From: Microbacter sp. GSS18
GTDB taxonomy: Bacteria > Actinomycetota > Actinomycetes > Actinomycetales > Microbacteriaceae
Assembly: GCA_029319145.1 (NCBI GenBank)
Contig: CP119753.1
Span: 2,046,001 to 2,110,000 of the forward strand
DNA length: 64,000 bases
Direction of reading: 5' to 3'
The notes under the pieces are model-generated. The model was given only the letters and a program-made list of their open reading frames with translations. It was not told the DNA's origin and ran no database searches. Shown piece after piece: positions 49,409 to 58,283 of the stretch. Position 1 is the first letter of the stretch. Every line of letters starts with the position of its first letter. The translations under genes and the position numbers were made by a program.

Positions 49409-50682
49409 GCGATCACGAGCACGACGGCACCTCCGAGCTGCACCTCGAGCCGGTCCGCTTCATCGCCCGCGTCGACGCCGTGCTGCGCCTGGGCGCCATG
49501 ATGCTCGGAGCCGGCGCCTCCTCCGCACGGGTGCGCGCGGTCATGTCGCGCGTCGCGGTGGCCCTCGGCATCGACCGCCTCGACATCCGCGTGGGCATGA
49601 CCGAGATCGTGGTGACGGCGCAGCGCGCGGGGCTGTACCGAACACGCGTCGCCGAGGTCCGGCCGGCCGTGGACGCCATGAAGATCACCGCGCTCAAGCG
49701 GCTTTCGCACGACGTGACCACCGAGACGACCGTCGAGCAGCTGCAGCAGCGGCTCGACGAGATCGCAGCCGCGGGGCCGCGGTATCCCCTGCTGGTGCGG
49801 GCCCTCGCCGCGGGCGCCGCGTGCGCGGCCTTCGCCGTGCTCCTCAACGGCGGATGGGCCGATGCCGTGGCCGTCGGGGTCGCCGCGGCGATCGGCCAGC
49901 TGATCCGCATGATGCTCATGCGCAGCGGCCTGAACGAGTTCCTCGTGGTCTTCCTCGCGGCGGTCGCGTCGCTGGTGTCGTTCCTCGGCGGCACGGCCCT
50001 GCTCGACCTGCTGGGTGCACCCTCGAGCGGCCACGACACGGTGCTGACGGCGGCGGTGCTGTTCCTCGTCCCCGGGTTTCCGCTCGTCACGGGCGCGCTC
50101 GACCTCGCCCGGCTGGACCTCGCAGCGGGGATCAACCGCGTGGTCTACGCGGCCCTCGTGCTGCTGGCGACGGGTACGGCGGTATGGGCCGTCGCGGCGA
50201 TCGTGCGCGCCAGCGCCACGGCGACTGCGGCCCCGCTCATCGACGAGCCGATCCTCACCGCCGCGCGGCTCGTCGCCGGATTCGTCGGCGTCCTCGGCTT
50301 CGCCCTGCTGTTCTCGACGCCGTTCGCGGTGGCCGCCACCGCCGCCGCGATCGGGACCGTCGCCAACGCCGGTCGACTGCTTCTCACCGACGCGCACGTC
50401 GAGGCGGGCGTCGCGGCCCTCGCGGCGGCGTTCACGGTCGGCATCATCGCGTCGTTCGTCTCGGACCCCCTGCGCGCAGCCCGCGTCACGCTCACCGTCC
50501 CGGCCGTGCTGATCATGGTGCCGGGTGCCGCGACATATCAGGCGATCGCGGCCACCATCGAGGGCGACACCCTGGCGGCCGTGCAGCAGGCGTTCGAGGC
50601 CGTGTTCGTCGTCGTCGCGCTCGCCGCAGGACTGACGGTGGCTCGCGTGCTCACCGAGCGCGAGTGGAACCGCGCGCGCTGA
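49405..50682 (+). CDS. Threonine/serine exporter family protein (ThrE)
   Basis: 425 residues. Soluble N-terminal half at about 1-130 (ThrE domain: LRLGAMMLGAGASSARVRAVM, IRVGMTEIVVTA) and about ten hydrophobic segments afterwards, the last five forming the ThrE_2 part (VPAVLIMVPGAATYQAI). Exports threonine or serine across the membrane in Corynebacterium; specificity here is inferred. ATG 49405 overlaps the ligase stop (ATGA). Confidence 0.87.
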   Translation: MSDHEHDGTSELHLEPVRFIARVDAVLRLGAMMLGAGASSARVRAVMSRVAVALGIDRLDIRVGMTEIVVTAQRAGLYRTRVAEVRPAVDAMKITALKRLSHDVTTETTVEQLQQRLDEIAAAGPRYPLLVRALAAGAACAAFAVLLNGGWADAVAVGVAAAIGQLIRMMLMRSGLNEFLVVFLAAVASLVSFLGGTALLDLLGAPSSGHDTVLTAAVLFLVPGFPLVTGALDLARLDLAAGINRVVYAALVLLATGTAVWAVAAIVRASATATAAPLIDEPILTAARLVAGFVGVLGFALLFSTPFAVAATAAAIGTVANAGRLLLTDAHVEAGVAALAAAFTVGIIASFVSDPLRAARVTLTVPAVLIMVPGAATYQAIAATIEGDTLAAVQQAFEAVFVVVALAAGLTVARVLTEREWNRAR

Positions 50683-50758
50683 CGGCGCAACGGCGACGTA
50701 TCACCCAGCGGCCGCGGTCCTCGTGATGGGAGAGTCCGATCCCTCGTTGGAGGCCGCC

Positions 50759-50968
50759 ATGTATCACGCCATCTTCGCGCAGTCGCTGTTCACGCCGGCA
50801 CGGCCGCACCCCAATGCCGAGGTCGCGCATCTGCAGCGCGTCGCACGCGAAGCGGCCCCGGTCGCGCGCCGCGGCGCACGGGACGCGTCGCCGATCGCAC
50901 GGCCCACATGGTCGTTCCGGCTGGTGCATCCGATCCGCGCGCACCGAGCGGCCGTCGCGGCGCACTGA
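50759..50968 (+). CDS. Small protein, probable distant family member 3
   Basis: 69 residues. Begins MYHAIFAQSL (compare MYTVYTAQKL of member 2) and ends HPIRAHRAAVAAH (compare RRLHRVASAH of member 1), with a basic middle. GGAGG lies five bases before ATG 50759. The ACGTATCA motif lies 55 bases upstream, as for member 2. Function unknown; similarity is confined to the two ends. Confidence 0.6.
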   Translation: MYHAIFAQSLFTPARPHPNAEVAHLQRVAREAAPVARRGARDASPIARPTWSFRLVHPIRAHRAAVAAH

Positions 50969-50989
50969 CCGGCTCCGCCGCGCTGCTCC

Positions 50990-51457
50990 TCAGCCCTGCG
51001 GCGGAGTGAACTCGATGACGGGGATGACCGCCTCGCCGCCCGCGGCGTAGTCCATCGCGCTCTTGAGGTGCTTCCACGCATCGGGGTACTGCTGCGCGTA
51101 GTCGTCGAGCGCCTGCTGGGACTCCTCCTCGGACAGGAGGCGCACGTGCGCCGGCACGCGGCGGGCCTTCCCCGTGCTGAGGAAGGCGACCCCGTTGGCC
51201 TTGAGATTGCGGTACCACTGCGCCTTCGTGCCGAGGCCCGACGCGACGCGGATCACGTTCGGCTCGCGCCCCATCACCTCGACGACGGCGTAGCGCGGCT
51301 CCCCCGACGTGCGCCCCAGATGCTCGATCATGACGAACCGGTCGCCCAGCATCCACCCCAGCCCCGCCTGGAACATCGGGATCGGCAGGCGCATCAGCCA
51401 CGGGGTCTTCAGGGCCTTCGCCATGGCGCGGTCGGCCCAGCGGGCGTGCTCAGTCAT
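50990..51457 (-). CDS. Deazaflavin-dependent nitroreductase family protein
   Basis: 155 residues. DDN/Rv3547-like split-barrel: GDRFVMIEHLGRTSGEPRYAVVEVMG (cofactor site), IRVASGLGTKAQWYRNLKAN and VPAHVRLL. Reduces acceptors with reduced F420 or FMN. The start ATG 51457 overlaps the end of the LigD-type polymerase gene by eight bases, so it belongs to the 51-53.4 kb operon. Only low similarity to the DDN protein at 37399-37839. Confidence 0.85.
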   Translation of the reverse strand: MTEHARWADRAMAKALKTPWLMRLPIPMFQAGLGWMLGDRFVMIEHLGRTSGEPRYAVVEVMGREPNVIRVASGLGTKAQWYRNLKANGVAFLSTGKARRVPAHVRLLSEEESQQALDDYAQQYPDAWKHLKSAMDYAAGGEAVIPVIEFTPPQG

Positions 51458-52475
51458 CTGCCCTCCTCGCCCGGCTCGGCTGCACGCGGGGCGGCTCCCC
51501 GGGCATCTTGGGGAACTCCGGCGGGAACGGCAGCTCGCCCAGACCCGCCTCGACGTCGCGCCGCCACCACTCCAGCAGCGTGTCGACGCGTCCGGGGGCT
51601 TCGGACATCCCCTCCCACGGGTCGCCGACGTCCGCGAGGCGCTGCGGAACGGTGCGCACCGTGAAGGCCGCCGGATCGGCATCCGCCAGCTCGTCCCACG
51701 TGATCGGCGTCGCCACGGTCGCGCCCGGCAGCGCCCGCGGGCTGTACGCACCCGCCATCGTGCGGTCGCGATTGGCCTGGTTGAAGTCGACGAAGACGCG
51801 CTCGCCCCGCTCCTCCTTCCACCAGTTCGTGGTCACGCGGCCGGGCATGCGCCGCTCCAGCTCACGACCGGCGGCGATGACGGCATGGCGGACGTCGAGG
51901 AACTCGTGGGTGGGCTCGATGGGGCAGAACACGTGGATGCCGCGACTGCCGCTGGTCTTGAGGAACGCCGTCAGTCCCGCCTCGGCGAGCACGTCGCGCA
52001 GCGCCGGGGCGACGGCTGCGGCATCCGCGAAATCGGTCCCGGGCTGCGGGTCCAGGTCGATCCGCAGCTCGACCGGGTTGTCGGTGTTCTCGGTGCGCGA
52101 GGACCACGGGTGGAAGACGACGGTGTTCATCTGCGCCGCCCACACGATCGACGCGGGCTCGGTGAGCACGATCTGCGGATGCCGCCGCCCGCTGTTGTAG
52201 CGCACCGTGACGGTCTCGACGTACGCCGGCGCCCCCTTGGGCGGGTTCTTCGAGAAGAAGCGCTCACCGTCCACGCCGTCGGGGAACCGCTCGAGCGACA
52301 CCGGCCGGTCGCCGTTGGCGGAGAGGAAGGGCCCTGACACCGCGACGAGGTACTCGGCGAGCTCGTGCTTGGTGATGCCGAGCTCGGGCCACAGGACGCG
52401 GTTGGGACTGGACAGGCCGACCTCGCGGTCGCCGTGCGGGCCCGGGACGGTGAGGGTGATGCGCTCAGAGGCCAT
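51450..52475 (-). CDS. Stand-alone LigD-type polymerase (primase-polymerase)
   Basis: 341 residues, archaeo-eukaryotic primase fold. Metal-binding DLDPQPG (IDLDPQ), nucleotide-binding KTSGSRGIHVFCPI, NRVLWPELGITKHELAEYL at the N-terminus, and VFVDFNQANRDRTMAGAYSPRALPGATVATPITWDEL near the end. Adds ribo- or deoxynucleotides at DNA ends in NHEJ-type repair. The ligase and nuclease domains of full LigD are absent. Start ATG 52475 overlaps the preceding gene by 11 bases. No Ku gene is in the window. Confidence 0.92.
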   Translation of the reverse strand: MASERITLTVPGPHGDREVGLSSPNRVLWPELGITKHELAEYLVAVSGPFLSANGDRPVSLERFPDGVDGERFFSKNPPKGAPAYVETVTVRYNSGRRHPQIVLTEPASIVWAAQMNTVVFHPWSSRTENTDNPVELRIDLDPQPGTDFADAAAVAPALRDVLAEAGLTAFLKTSGSRGIHVFCPIEPTHEFLDVRHAVIAAGRELERRMPGRVTTNWWKEERGERVFVDFNQANRDRTMAGAYSPRALPGATVATPITWDELADADPAAFTVRTVPQRLADVGDPWEGMSEAPGRVDTLLEWWRRDVEAGLGELPFPPEFPKMPGEPPRVQPSRARRADD

Positions 52476-53352
52476 GCGCGGACTCCGCATCGGCGGGGAG
52501 GTACCGTCGCGGGACCTCGAAGAACCGGGCGTCGCGCTGGTAGGCGCGGAAGAAGGTGAGGATGTATCCCATGCGGTCGTCGTAGTCCTCCCACGCGAGG
52601 GCGTTGGATGCGGCGGCGTCCGGCCCGATGGATTGGCCGTACCGCTCGCACGCCGCGCACAGCTCGGGGTTGGCCAGATCGCTGAGGACGTCCGGGAAGA
52701 GCGCCCCGGCGAGATAGACGGGGGGCGCGACATCGCGGCACACGTCCAGCGGCCCGTCGGGGGTGTCGATGCGCACGAAGCGCGTCGTGACCAGGCCGAA
52801 CAGGCATCCCAGCGGCATCGCGGCATCGATGAAGCGGTCGACGACGGCCTGCTCGTGCTCGCCCAGCAGCAGATTGCCCAGCAGGACGAGCTCCGCGGCC
52901 TGCTTGTCGGCATCACCGCCGTCCGGCGCACCGGCGCGCAGCTCGGCGGCGGCCTGATAGCAGCGGATCGCGGCGGCGAGCTTGGGGACGCGGGCGAACA
53001 GCGGATCGGCGAGCGCGCGCTCGCACGCCTCCCGCGTGGGCGCACCGGCGCGCTCCACCTCGCGCAGCCATCGCACGAACGGCGGCGCGACATCCCGGAT
53101 GATGGCGAGATTCCCCGCCGCGACGTTCTCGGACGTCCCGAGGTCGAGCGGAAGCCCCTCGCCGCGGATCGCGGCCCCCGCCGTGCCCGACGCCCACACA
53201 CCGAAGACGAACCAGTTCAGGTCCTGCGCCCCCACGATCCCGGCGAGTCCCGTCGCGAGGTCGCGGTAGCACAGCGTGATCATGCGATTGCGCGCGACGG
53301 GGTCGTCCGCGCGCAGGATCTCGTCCAGCAGAGCCTGCGTGTGCTCGATCAC
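52465..53352 (-). CDS. Unrecognised 295-residue protein upstream of the LigD-type polymerase
   Basis: I do not recognise the family. Mostly helical and acidic, no signal peptide or membrane segment. Noticeable segments: WFVFGVWASGTAGAAIRGEG near 45-65, LGNLLLGEHEQAVVDRFIDAAMP near 160, and ANPELCAACERYG with a CxxC. The GTG start at 53352 has GAGGGG eight bases upstream. Translationally coupled to the polymerase gene, so a role linked to DNA ends is possible, but this rests on position only. Confidence 0.7.
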   Translation of the reverse strand: MIEHTQALLDEILRADDPVARNRMITLCYRDLATGLAGIVGAQDLNWFVFGVWASGTAGAAIRGEGLPLDLGTSENVAAGNLAIIRDVAPPFVRWLREVERAGAPTREACERALADPLFARVPKLAAAIRCYQAAAELRAGAPDGGDADKQAAELVLLGNLLLGEHEQAVVDRFIDAAMPLGCLFGLVTTRFVRIDTPDGPLDVCRDVAPPVYLAGALFPDVLSDLANPELCAACERYGQSIGPDAAASNALAWEDYDDRMGYILTFFRAYQRDARFFEVPRRYLPADAESAHGL

Positions 53353-53420
53353 CGCGGCGCCCCCTCGACCTGTCTCCCTGCTCGTCGCCTCGGGTTCAGG
53401 ATGCCACAGTGCGGCGCACG

Positions 53421-54470
53421 TCAGTCGCCGCTGGCGAGCAGCTGGGCCAGATCGTCGCGTCGCAGGCGGATCCAGGGGCCACGCGGGTCGACGATGACGC
53501 CGGTGAGCGCGTCGTCTCCGCGCAGGGCCTTCGCCAGCTGCGGGGCCGTGATGGGCGCCGCCTGGTCGCCGCGGCCGCCGGCGACGACTTCGAGCGGGTG
53601 CGAGTACACCTCGAGGAAGCGCTCGCCCGAGCTCGTGCGCGACTCCGCCACGCCGACCGGCCCGTCCTCGCCCGTGCGGTTGACCGCGACCCACAGCTTG
53701 ACGCGCGTGAGCGCATCGGCGACGAGCGCCGCCGTCTCGGCCGTGCGGTCGGCCGCCAGCAGCTGCTTGATCGTGAGCTGCTCGTCGTGCGCCTCGACCA
53801 TCTTCTCCAGCAGCGGCCGCGGCAGCACGGCACGCGCCGGTGCCGATGCGTGATCGAGGATCAGCCCCTCGTAGCTGCCCGCGAGCACGTGCCGGATCAC
53901 GGCGAGCACCGGCTGACCCATCGCCGAGGTCTGAGCGTCGCCGTCCTGGCGGACGCTCGCCTGGAGGGCGGCGCCGCTGCTGTAAGCGAGGGCGTACCGC
54001 TTGTCGCGCAGCGTCGCCGTCGCCAGCGGCAGATCCTTGCCCTCGGCGATGAGCGCGCGGGCGTCGCCCCGCACCCGCAGGAAGACGTGTCCCTGCAGCA
54101 GCTGACGGGCGACGTTGAGCAGATCGATCGAATCGGGCTTCTCGGGGAGCGCGGCCAGCGCCGCCCGCAGGACGGTGTTGTCGCGGAGGCCGGGGATCGT
54201 CTCGGTCGCCTCCGGCGCCGTCTCGGCGGTCTGCGAGCGCGGCTGCGTGCTCGTCCCGGGTTTCGGCGCCGACGGGCTCGCCGCGGCGGGGGCCGTGGGT
54301 GCCTTGCCGAACGTCGAGACCGAGATCCCCACCTGGGGCACGGCCTCGTCGGCGGGCGGTTCTTCGCCTGCCGGGGCCGCTTCGGTCTCGGACGACGGCG
54401 CGGCGGGCTCGGGGGCCTCGGGCGTCGTGTCGTCGTCGCGCGTGCGCTTTCCGCGGGAGAAGATCGCCAT
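53421..54470 (-). CDS. SseB-family protein with disordered N-terminus
   Basis: 349 residues. About 90 residues of Ala/Pro/Glu-rich low complexity are followed by an SseB-N-like domain (about 95-230: LRAALAALPEKPDSIDLLNVARQLLQGHVFLRV, LRDKRYALAYSSGAAL) and a second alpha/beta half (240-345). SseB-type domains are found in enhanced-serine-sensitivity proteins and type III chaperones; in actinobacteria the function is unknown. TAGGCT lies six bases before the ATG. Confidence 0.75.
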   Translation of the reverse strand: MAIFSRGKRTRDDDTTPEAPEPAAPSSETEAAPAGEEPPADEAVPQVGISVSTFGKAPTAPAAASPSAPKPGTSTQPRSQTAETAPEATETIPGLRDNTVLRAALAALPEKPDSIDLLNVARQLLQGHVFLRVRGDARALIAEGKDLPLATATLRDKRYALAYSSGAALQASVRQDGDAQTSAMGQPVLAVIRHVLAGSYEGLILDHASAPARAVLPRPLLEKMVEAHDEQLTIKQLLAADRTAETAALVADALTRVKLWVAVNRTGEDGPVGVAESRTSSGERFLEVYSHPLEVVAGGRGDQAAPITAPQLAKALRGDDALTGVIVDPRGPWIRLRRDDLAQLLASGD

Positions 54471-54476
54471 CGTTCG

Positions 54477-54482
54477 AGCCTA
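54477..54482 (-). promoter_or_regulatory. -10 hexamer TAGGCT, 6 bases before the SseB gene
   Basis: TAGGCT, CGAACG, then ATG 54470 on the minus strand. Confidence 0.55.
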
Positions 54483-54512
54483 ACCCGATGCGGTGACGCG
54501 TGCGGAACGGGC

Positions 54513-55271
54513 TCAGGCCTCTTCGGTGAACGTCATGAAGATGCCGAACAGCGCGAGTGCTCCGATCTCCCATTCGCGCGGCTCGCCCCCGCCCACCGCG
54601 AGCGTGCGCGGAGGCACCGGGTCGTCGAACAGCCGGCGCTCGACGATGCCCTCGACGATGGCGGCGCTGCAGATCGCGATGTCGCGCGGCGTGATCCCCG
54701 GCAGCATCCGGCGCTGGAACTGCTCGGCCCACGTGGCGAACATCTCCTCCATGCGCGAGCGGAAGCGCTCTTCGAGGGCCAGCAGGGCCTCGCGAACCGC
54801 GTCGTCGGCGACCGTGTCCGACCCGCTCATCGCCGCCGACATGATGCTGCGCTGGATCGCCCACGGCCGCGAGTGCGCCACGGCCGTGAGGTTGCGCGCC
54901 CCTCCGATGCGAGCGGCCTCGGCGATCAGACGCGCGCGCCCCTCCGGGGTGGCGAGCTCGTCGGCGTTGTCGCGGATCACGTCCTCGACCACGCGGAACG
55001 TCTCCTCGTCGAACCCCTGCCCCATCTCGGGGGTGGCGGCGAACAGGGCACTGATCAGGTCCGCCACGAAGGCACGGCGATCCGGCCAGATGCGGAAGAC
55101 CGTGCTGCGCGGCACACCCGCGATGCGGATGAACTCCTCGAGGTTGAGGTTGGCGAAATCGAGCTCGAGACCCTGTTCGGTGACGAGGCGCACGGCGGCG
55201 TCGAGCATCTTCCGACGTGTTTCGTCGGCAGGCTGGCGCTTGCTGCGCGTCCCGAACGATTTGTCGTCCAT
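54513..55271 (-). CDS. TetR-family transcriptional regulator
   Basis: 252 residues. HTH at about 18-65 (RRKMLDAAVRLVTEQG, FIRIAGVPRSTVFRIWPDRRAF); the ligand domain is longer than average. ATG 55271 with GAGGACGCC directly upstream is preferred to an in-frame ATG 16 codons earlier that lacks a site. Divergent target unclear. A palindrome CATGAGAC-TTGAT-GTCTCATG lies 230 bases upstream. Confidence 0.85.
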   Translation of the reverse strand: MDDKSFGTRSKRQPADETRRKMLDAAVRLVTEQGLELDFANLNLEEFIRIAGVPRSTVFRIWPDRRAFVADLISALFAATPEMGQGFDEETFRVVEDVIRDNADELATPEGRARLIAEAARIGGARNLTAVAHSRPWAIQRSIMSAAMSGSDTVADDAVREALLALEERFRSRMEEMFATWAEQFQRRMLPGITPRDIAICSAAIVEGIVERRLFDDPVPPRTLAVGGGEPREWEIGALALFGIFMTFTEEA

Positions 55272-55645
55272 GGCGTCCTCACGACGGAGGAGAGGGGGGT
55301 TGCTCCGTCGCGGGGACAACTATGGCACGATCCGCAGGTGCACGTCTGCATGGTTGCACAGTGAGTCGTCGAGCAAGGCGCCGGCGAGCCATCCCGAGCC
55401 CGCCGACGCCTCATCGATCCCCCGGCATCGTGCGATGCGGGCACAGGCCCCCCGACCGCGCCTCGGCATCGCATCCCCCGATGCGGATCCCCCGATCGCC
55501 GAACATGAGACTTGATGTCTCATGCCGCGCCCCCATCGTACAGCGCAGGCCGACGGTGACCGAATCGCGCCATGACGGGAACCCGCCATCGCCGCCGCGT
55601 CGTCCGCCCGCGGGGCGGGCACGCGGAAAGGTGCGCTGGGCGGCG
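55272..55645. other. Gene-free interval between pcrA and the TetR gene
   Basis: No convincing ORF on either strand. It contains the promoter region of the TetR gene and one clear palindrome (next entry). Confidence 0.45.
55504..55524. promoter_or_regulatory. Palindrome CATGAGAC-N5-GTCTCATG
   Basis: Perfect 8-base arms around TTGAT in AT-richer sequence, 120 bases downstream of pcrA. Looks like an operator, possibly for the neighbouring TetR protein. Confidence 0.45.
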
Positions 55646-58096
55646 TCAGAGCTTCTCGATCGGCGCGATCTTGATCAGCAGCTTCTTCGCGCCGGCCTTC
55701 TCGAAGCGCACGTGCGCGACGCGCTTGGCGCCTTCGCCGGTGACGGCGTCGATGCGCCCCTCGCCGAAGTCCTCGTGACGGATGCGGTCGCCGGGCGCCA
55801 GCTCCATGTCGCCGTTGTCGCGCACCTTCGCCGGGATGCGGTTGGCGAACTTGTTCATGTTCGCGCTCGGCTCCCGGCGCGCGAGCGGCACCAGGTCGTC
55901 GCCGTAGCGCTTGCCGCCGAAGCCGCCCCCGCTCCCGCCGCCGCGGCGGGCGTTGAGCGCCCGCGACTGCGTGCCCCCGCGGGAGTTGACGTCGCCGGGC
56001 GACTGGCGCCAGTCCACCAGCTCGGCGGGGATCTCCTGCAGGAACCGGCTCGGCATCGCCACCGACACCTCGCCGAACTGCGCGCGGGTCATGGCGAGCG
56101 ACAGATACAGCCTCTTGCGGGCGCGCGTGAGGCCGACGTAGAAGAGGCGCCGCTCCTCCTGCGGCCCGCCCGGCTCGCCCGCCGAGATGCGGTGCGGGAT
56201 GAGGTCCTCCTCGACGCCGGTGACGAAGACCGCGTCGTACTCCAGGCCCTTGGCGGTGTGCATCGTCATGAGCGAGACCGTGCCCGTCGCGTCGTCCAGG
56301 TCGTCGGCATCCGACACCAGCGCGACCTCGGCCAGGAAGTCCACGAGCGTGCCCTCGGGGTTGTTGCGGGCGAACTCCCGCGTCACCGCGACGAGCTCGT
56401 CGAGGTTCTCGAGGCGCGCCTCGTCCTGCGGATCCTTGCTCGCGCGCAGCGCGTCGCTGTAGCCGCTCTTGTTCAGCAGGAGCTGCAGGCCCTCGGCGAC
56501 GGCGGTCGGCGGCGCGAGCTCACCCGAGGCCGGGAGCATGATCTCGGTCGCCTCGGCCAGCACGGCGTCCAGGTGCGCGATGGCCTTCTGGATCTTCGGG
56601 CCGACGCCCAGCGCCGAGGAGCTGGCCAGGGCGTCGCGGAAGGTGATCTGCTCGTCCTGCGCATAGCGCGAGATGGTCTCGATCGTCACGTCGCCGATGC
56701 CGCGGCGCGGACGGTTGATGATGCGGCGCATCGCCATCTCGTCGGCCGGATTCGACACCGCGATCAGGTAGGCGAGGGCGTCTTTGATCTCGGCGCGCTC
56801 GTAGAACTTCGTGCCGCCCATGATCTTGTAGGGCACGGCCGAGCGGATGAAGATCTCCTCCAGCGCACGGGACTGCGAGTTCGTGCGGTAGAAGACCGCC
56901 ATCTGGCTGTAGTCGACGCCGGCCTTGCGGAGGGTCTCCACCTCGTCCGCGACGAACTGCGCTTCGTCGTGCTGCGAGTAGCCGGTGAAGCCGACGATCT
57001 TCTCGCCCGCGCCGACGTCGGTCCACAGCTTCTTGTCCTTGCGGTCGAAGTTGTTCCCGATCACGGCGTTCGCCGCCGACAGGATGTTCTGCGTCGATCG
57101 GTAGTTCTGCTCGAGGAGCACGACCTTGGCGCCGGGGAAGTCCCGCTCGAACTCGGTGATGTTGCGGATGTCGGCGCCGCGGAAGGCGTAGATCGACTGG
57201 TCCGAATCGCCGACGACGGTCAGCGACGCGGCATCCTCGGCGCTCGGCTCGGGCTCGAAGATCATCATGCCGCCGCCGCCCGAGATCGGCTCGGCATCCG
57301 CCCCGACGGGCTTGGTCAGCTCGCGGATCAGCGCGTACTGGGCGTGGTTGGTGTCCTGGTACTCGTCGACGAGGATGTGGCGGAAGCGGCGCCGGTACAC
57401 GTCGGCGACCTTCGGGAAGGCCCGGAACAGGTACACCGTCTGCGCGATGAGGTCGTCGAAGTCGAACGCGTTGGCCCGCTGCAGCTCGCGCTGATAGTCG
57501 GCGAAGACGGCCGTGAAGACGCGCTCGGCAGGATCGTTCATGTTCGCGTCGCGCGCGTACGACTCGGCGTCCAGCAGCTCGTTCTTGAGCTTCGAGATGC
57601 GGCTCTGCGTCGCGGCGGGCGTGAGGCCGAAGGCATCCGCCTCGTGCTCCTTGACGAGCCGCTTGATCAGCGCGCGCGAGTCGCCCGAGTCGTAGATGGT
57701 GAACGACTTGGTGAACCCGAACTGCTCGGCCTCGCGACGGAGGATCCGCACGCACGCCGAGTGGAACGTCGAGATCCACATGCCCTGCGCGTGGTCGCCG
57801 ATCAGCTGCGCGACGCGCTCGCGCATCTCGCCGGCCGCCTTGTTCGTGAACGTGATCGCGAGGATCTGGCTGGGCCACGCGTCCTTGGTGCGCAGCAGCG
57901 ACGCGACGCGGCGCGTGAGCACGCTCGTCTTGCCGGAGCCCGCGCCCGCGACGATGAGCAGCGCCTGGCCGCGATAGGTCACGGCCTCGCGCTGCGGAGG
58001 GTTGAGGCCGGCGAGCAGGTCTTCGTCGGGTCGCACGGCACCTCGCTGGGGTCCGCGGTCGCCGCCGACGATGAGGGGCGAAGAAGCGTCGGTCAT
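55646..58096 (-). CDS. pcrA: ATP-dependent DNA helicase PcrA/UvrD
   Basis: 816 residues. Superfamily 1 3'-5' helicase in repair and removal of proteins and RNA polymerase from DNA. Q motif LNPPQREAV near 28, Walker A AGAGSGKTSVLTRR, motif Ia TFTNKAAGEM, Walker B VDEYQDTNHAQY, motif III VGDSDQSIYAFRGAD, motif IV EQNYRST, motif V TMHTAKGLEYDAVF, motif VI LTRARKRLYLS. A disordered linker (GGGSGGGFGGK) precedes the C-terminal Tudor-like RNA polymerase-binding domain (DRIRHEDFGEGRI). TAGACT lies nine bases before ATG 58096. Confidence 0.96.
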   Translation of the reverse strand: MTDASSPLIVGGDRGPQRGAVRPDEDLLAGLNPPQREAVTYRGQALLIVAGAGSGKTSVLTRRVASLLRTKDAWPSQILAITFTNKAAGEMRERVAQLIGDHAQGMWISTFHSACVRILRREAEQFGFTKSFTIYDSGDSRALIKRLVKEHEADAFGLTPAATQSRISKLKNELLDAESYARDANMNDPAERVFTAVFADYQRELQRANAFDFDDLIAQTVYLFRAFPKVADVYRRRFRHILVDEYQDTNHAQYALIRELTKPVGADAEPISGGGGMMIFEPEPSAEDAASLTVVGDSDQSIYAFRGADIRNITEFERDFPGAKVVLLEQNYRSTQNILSAANAVIGNNFDRKDKKLWTDVGAGEKIVGFTGYSQHDEAQFVADEVETLRKAGVDYSQMAVFYRTNSQSRALEEIFIRSAVPYKIMGGTKFYERAEIKDALAYLIAVSNPADEMAMRRIINRPRRGIGDVTIETISRYAQDEQITFRDALASSSALGVGPKIQKAIAHLDAVLAEATEIMLPASGELAPPTAVAEGLQLLLNKSGYSDALRASKDPQDEARLENLDELVAVTREFARNNPEGTLVDFLAEVALVSDADDLDDATGTVSLMTMHTAKGLEYDAVFVTGVEEDLIPHRISAGEPGGPQEERRLFYVGLTRARKRLYLSLAMTRAQFGEVSVAMPSRFLQEIPAELVDWRQSPGDVNSRGGTQSRALNARRGGGSGGGFGGKRYGDDLVPLARREPSANMNKFANRIPAKVRDNGDMELAPGDRIRHEDFGEGRIDAVTGEGAKRVAHVRFEKAGAKKLLIKIAPIEKL

Positions 58097-58155
58097 GGCC
58101 CGTCAAGTCTAGGTCGCGACGCCGACACCCGCGCTGAGCGCGACGCCCGGCATCC

Positions 58156-58228
58156 GAACGTCGGATTTCCCGGCGAACGTCGGATGCTTTCGCGCCGGAC
58201 TCTCCGACGTTCGCGCGAATCTCCGACG
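58156..58228. repeat. TCCGA/TCGGA palindromic repeat between pcrA and the YccF gene
   Basis: GAACGTCGGAT at 58156 and 58175 (19 apart), TCTCCGACG at 58201 and 58220 (19 apart, inverted). GCGAACGTCGGA (58173-58184) pairs perfectly with TCCGACGTTCGC (58203-58214). Confidence 0.7.
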
Positions 58229-58283
58229 CACGTCGCCGCGCCTGCCCAGCACCCTCCCGGAATCGGGCTGGGAGAATCGTCCC

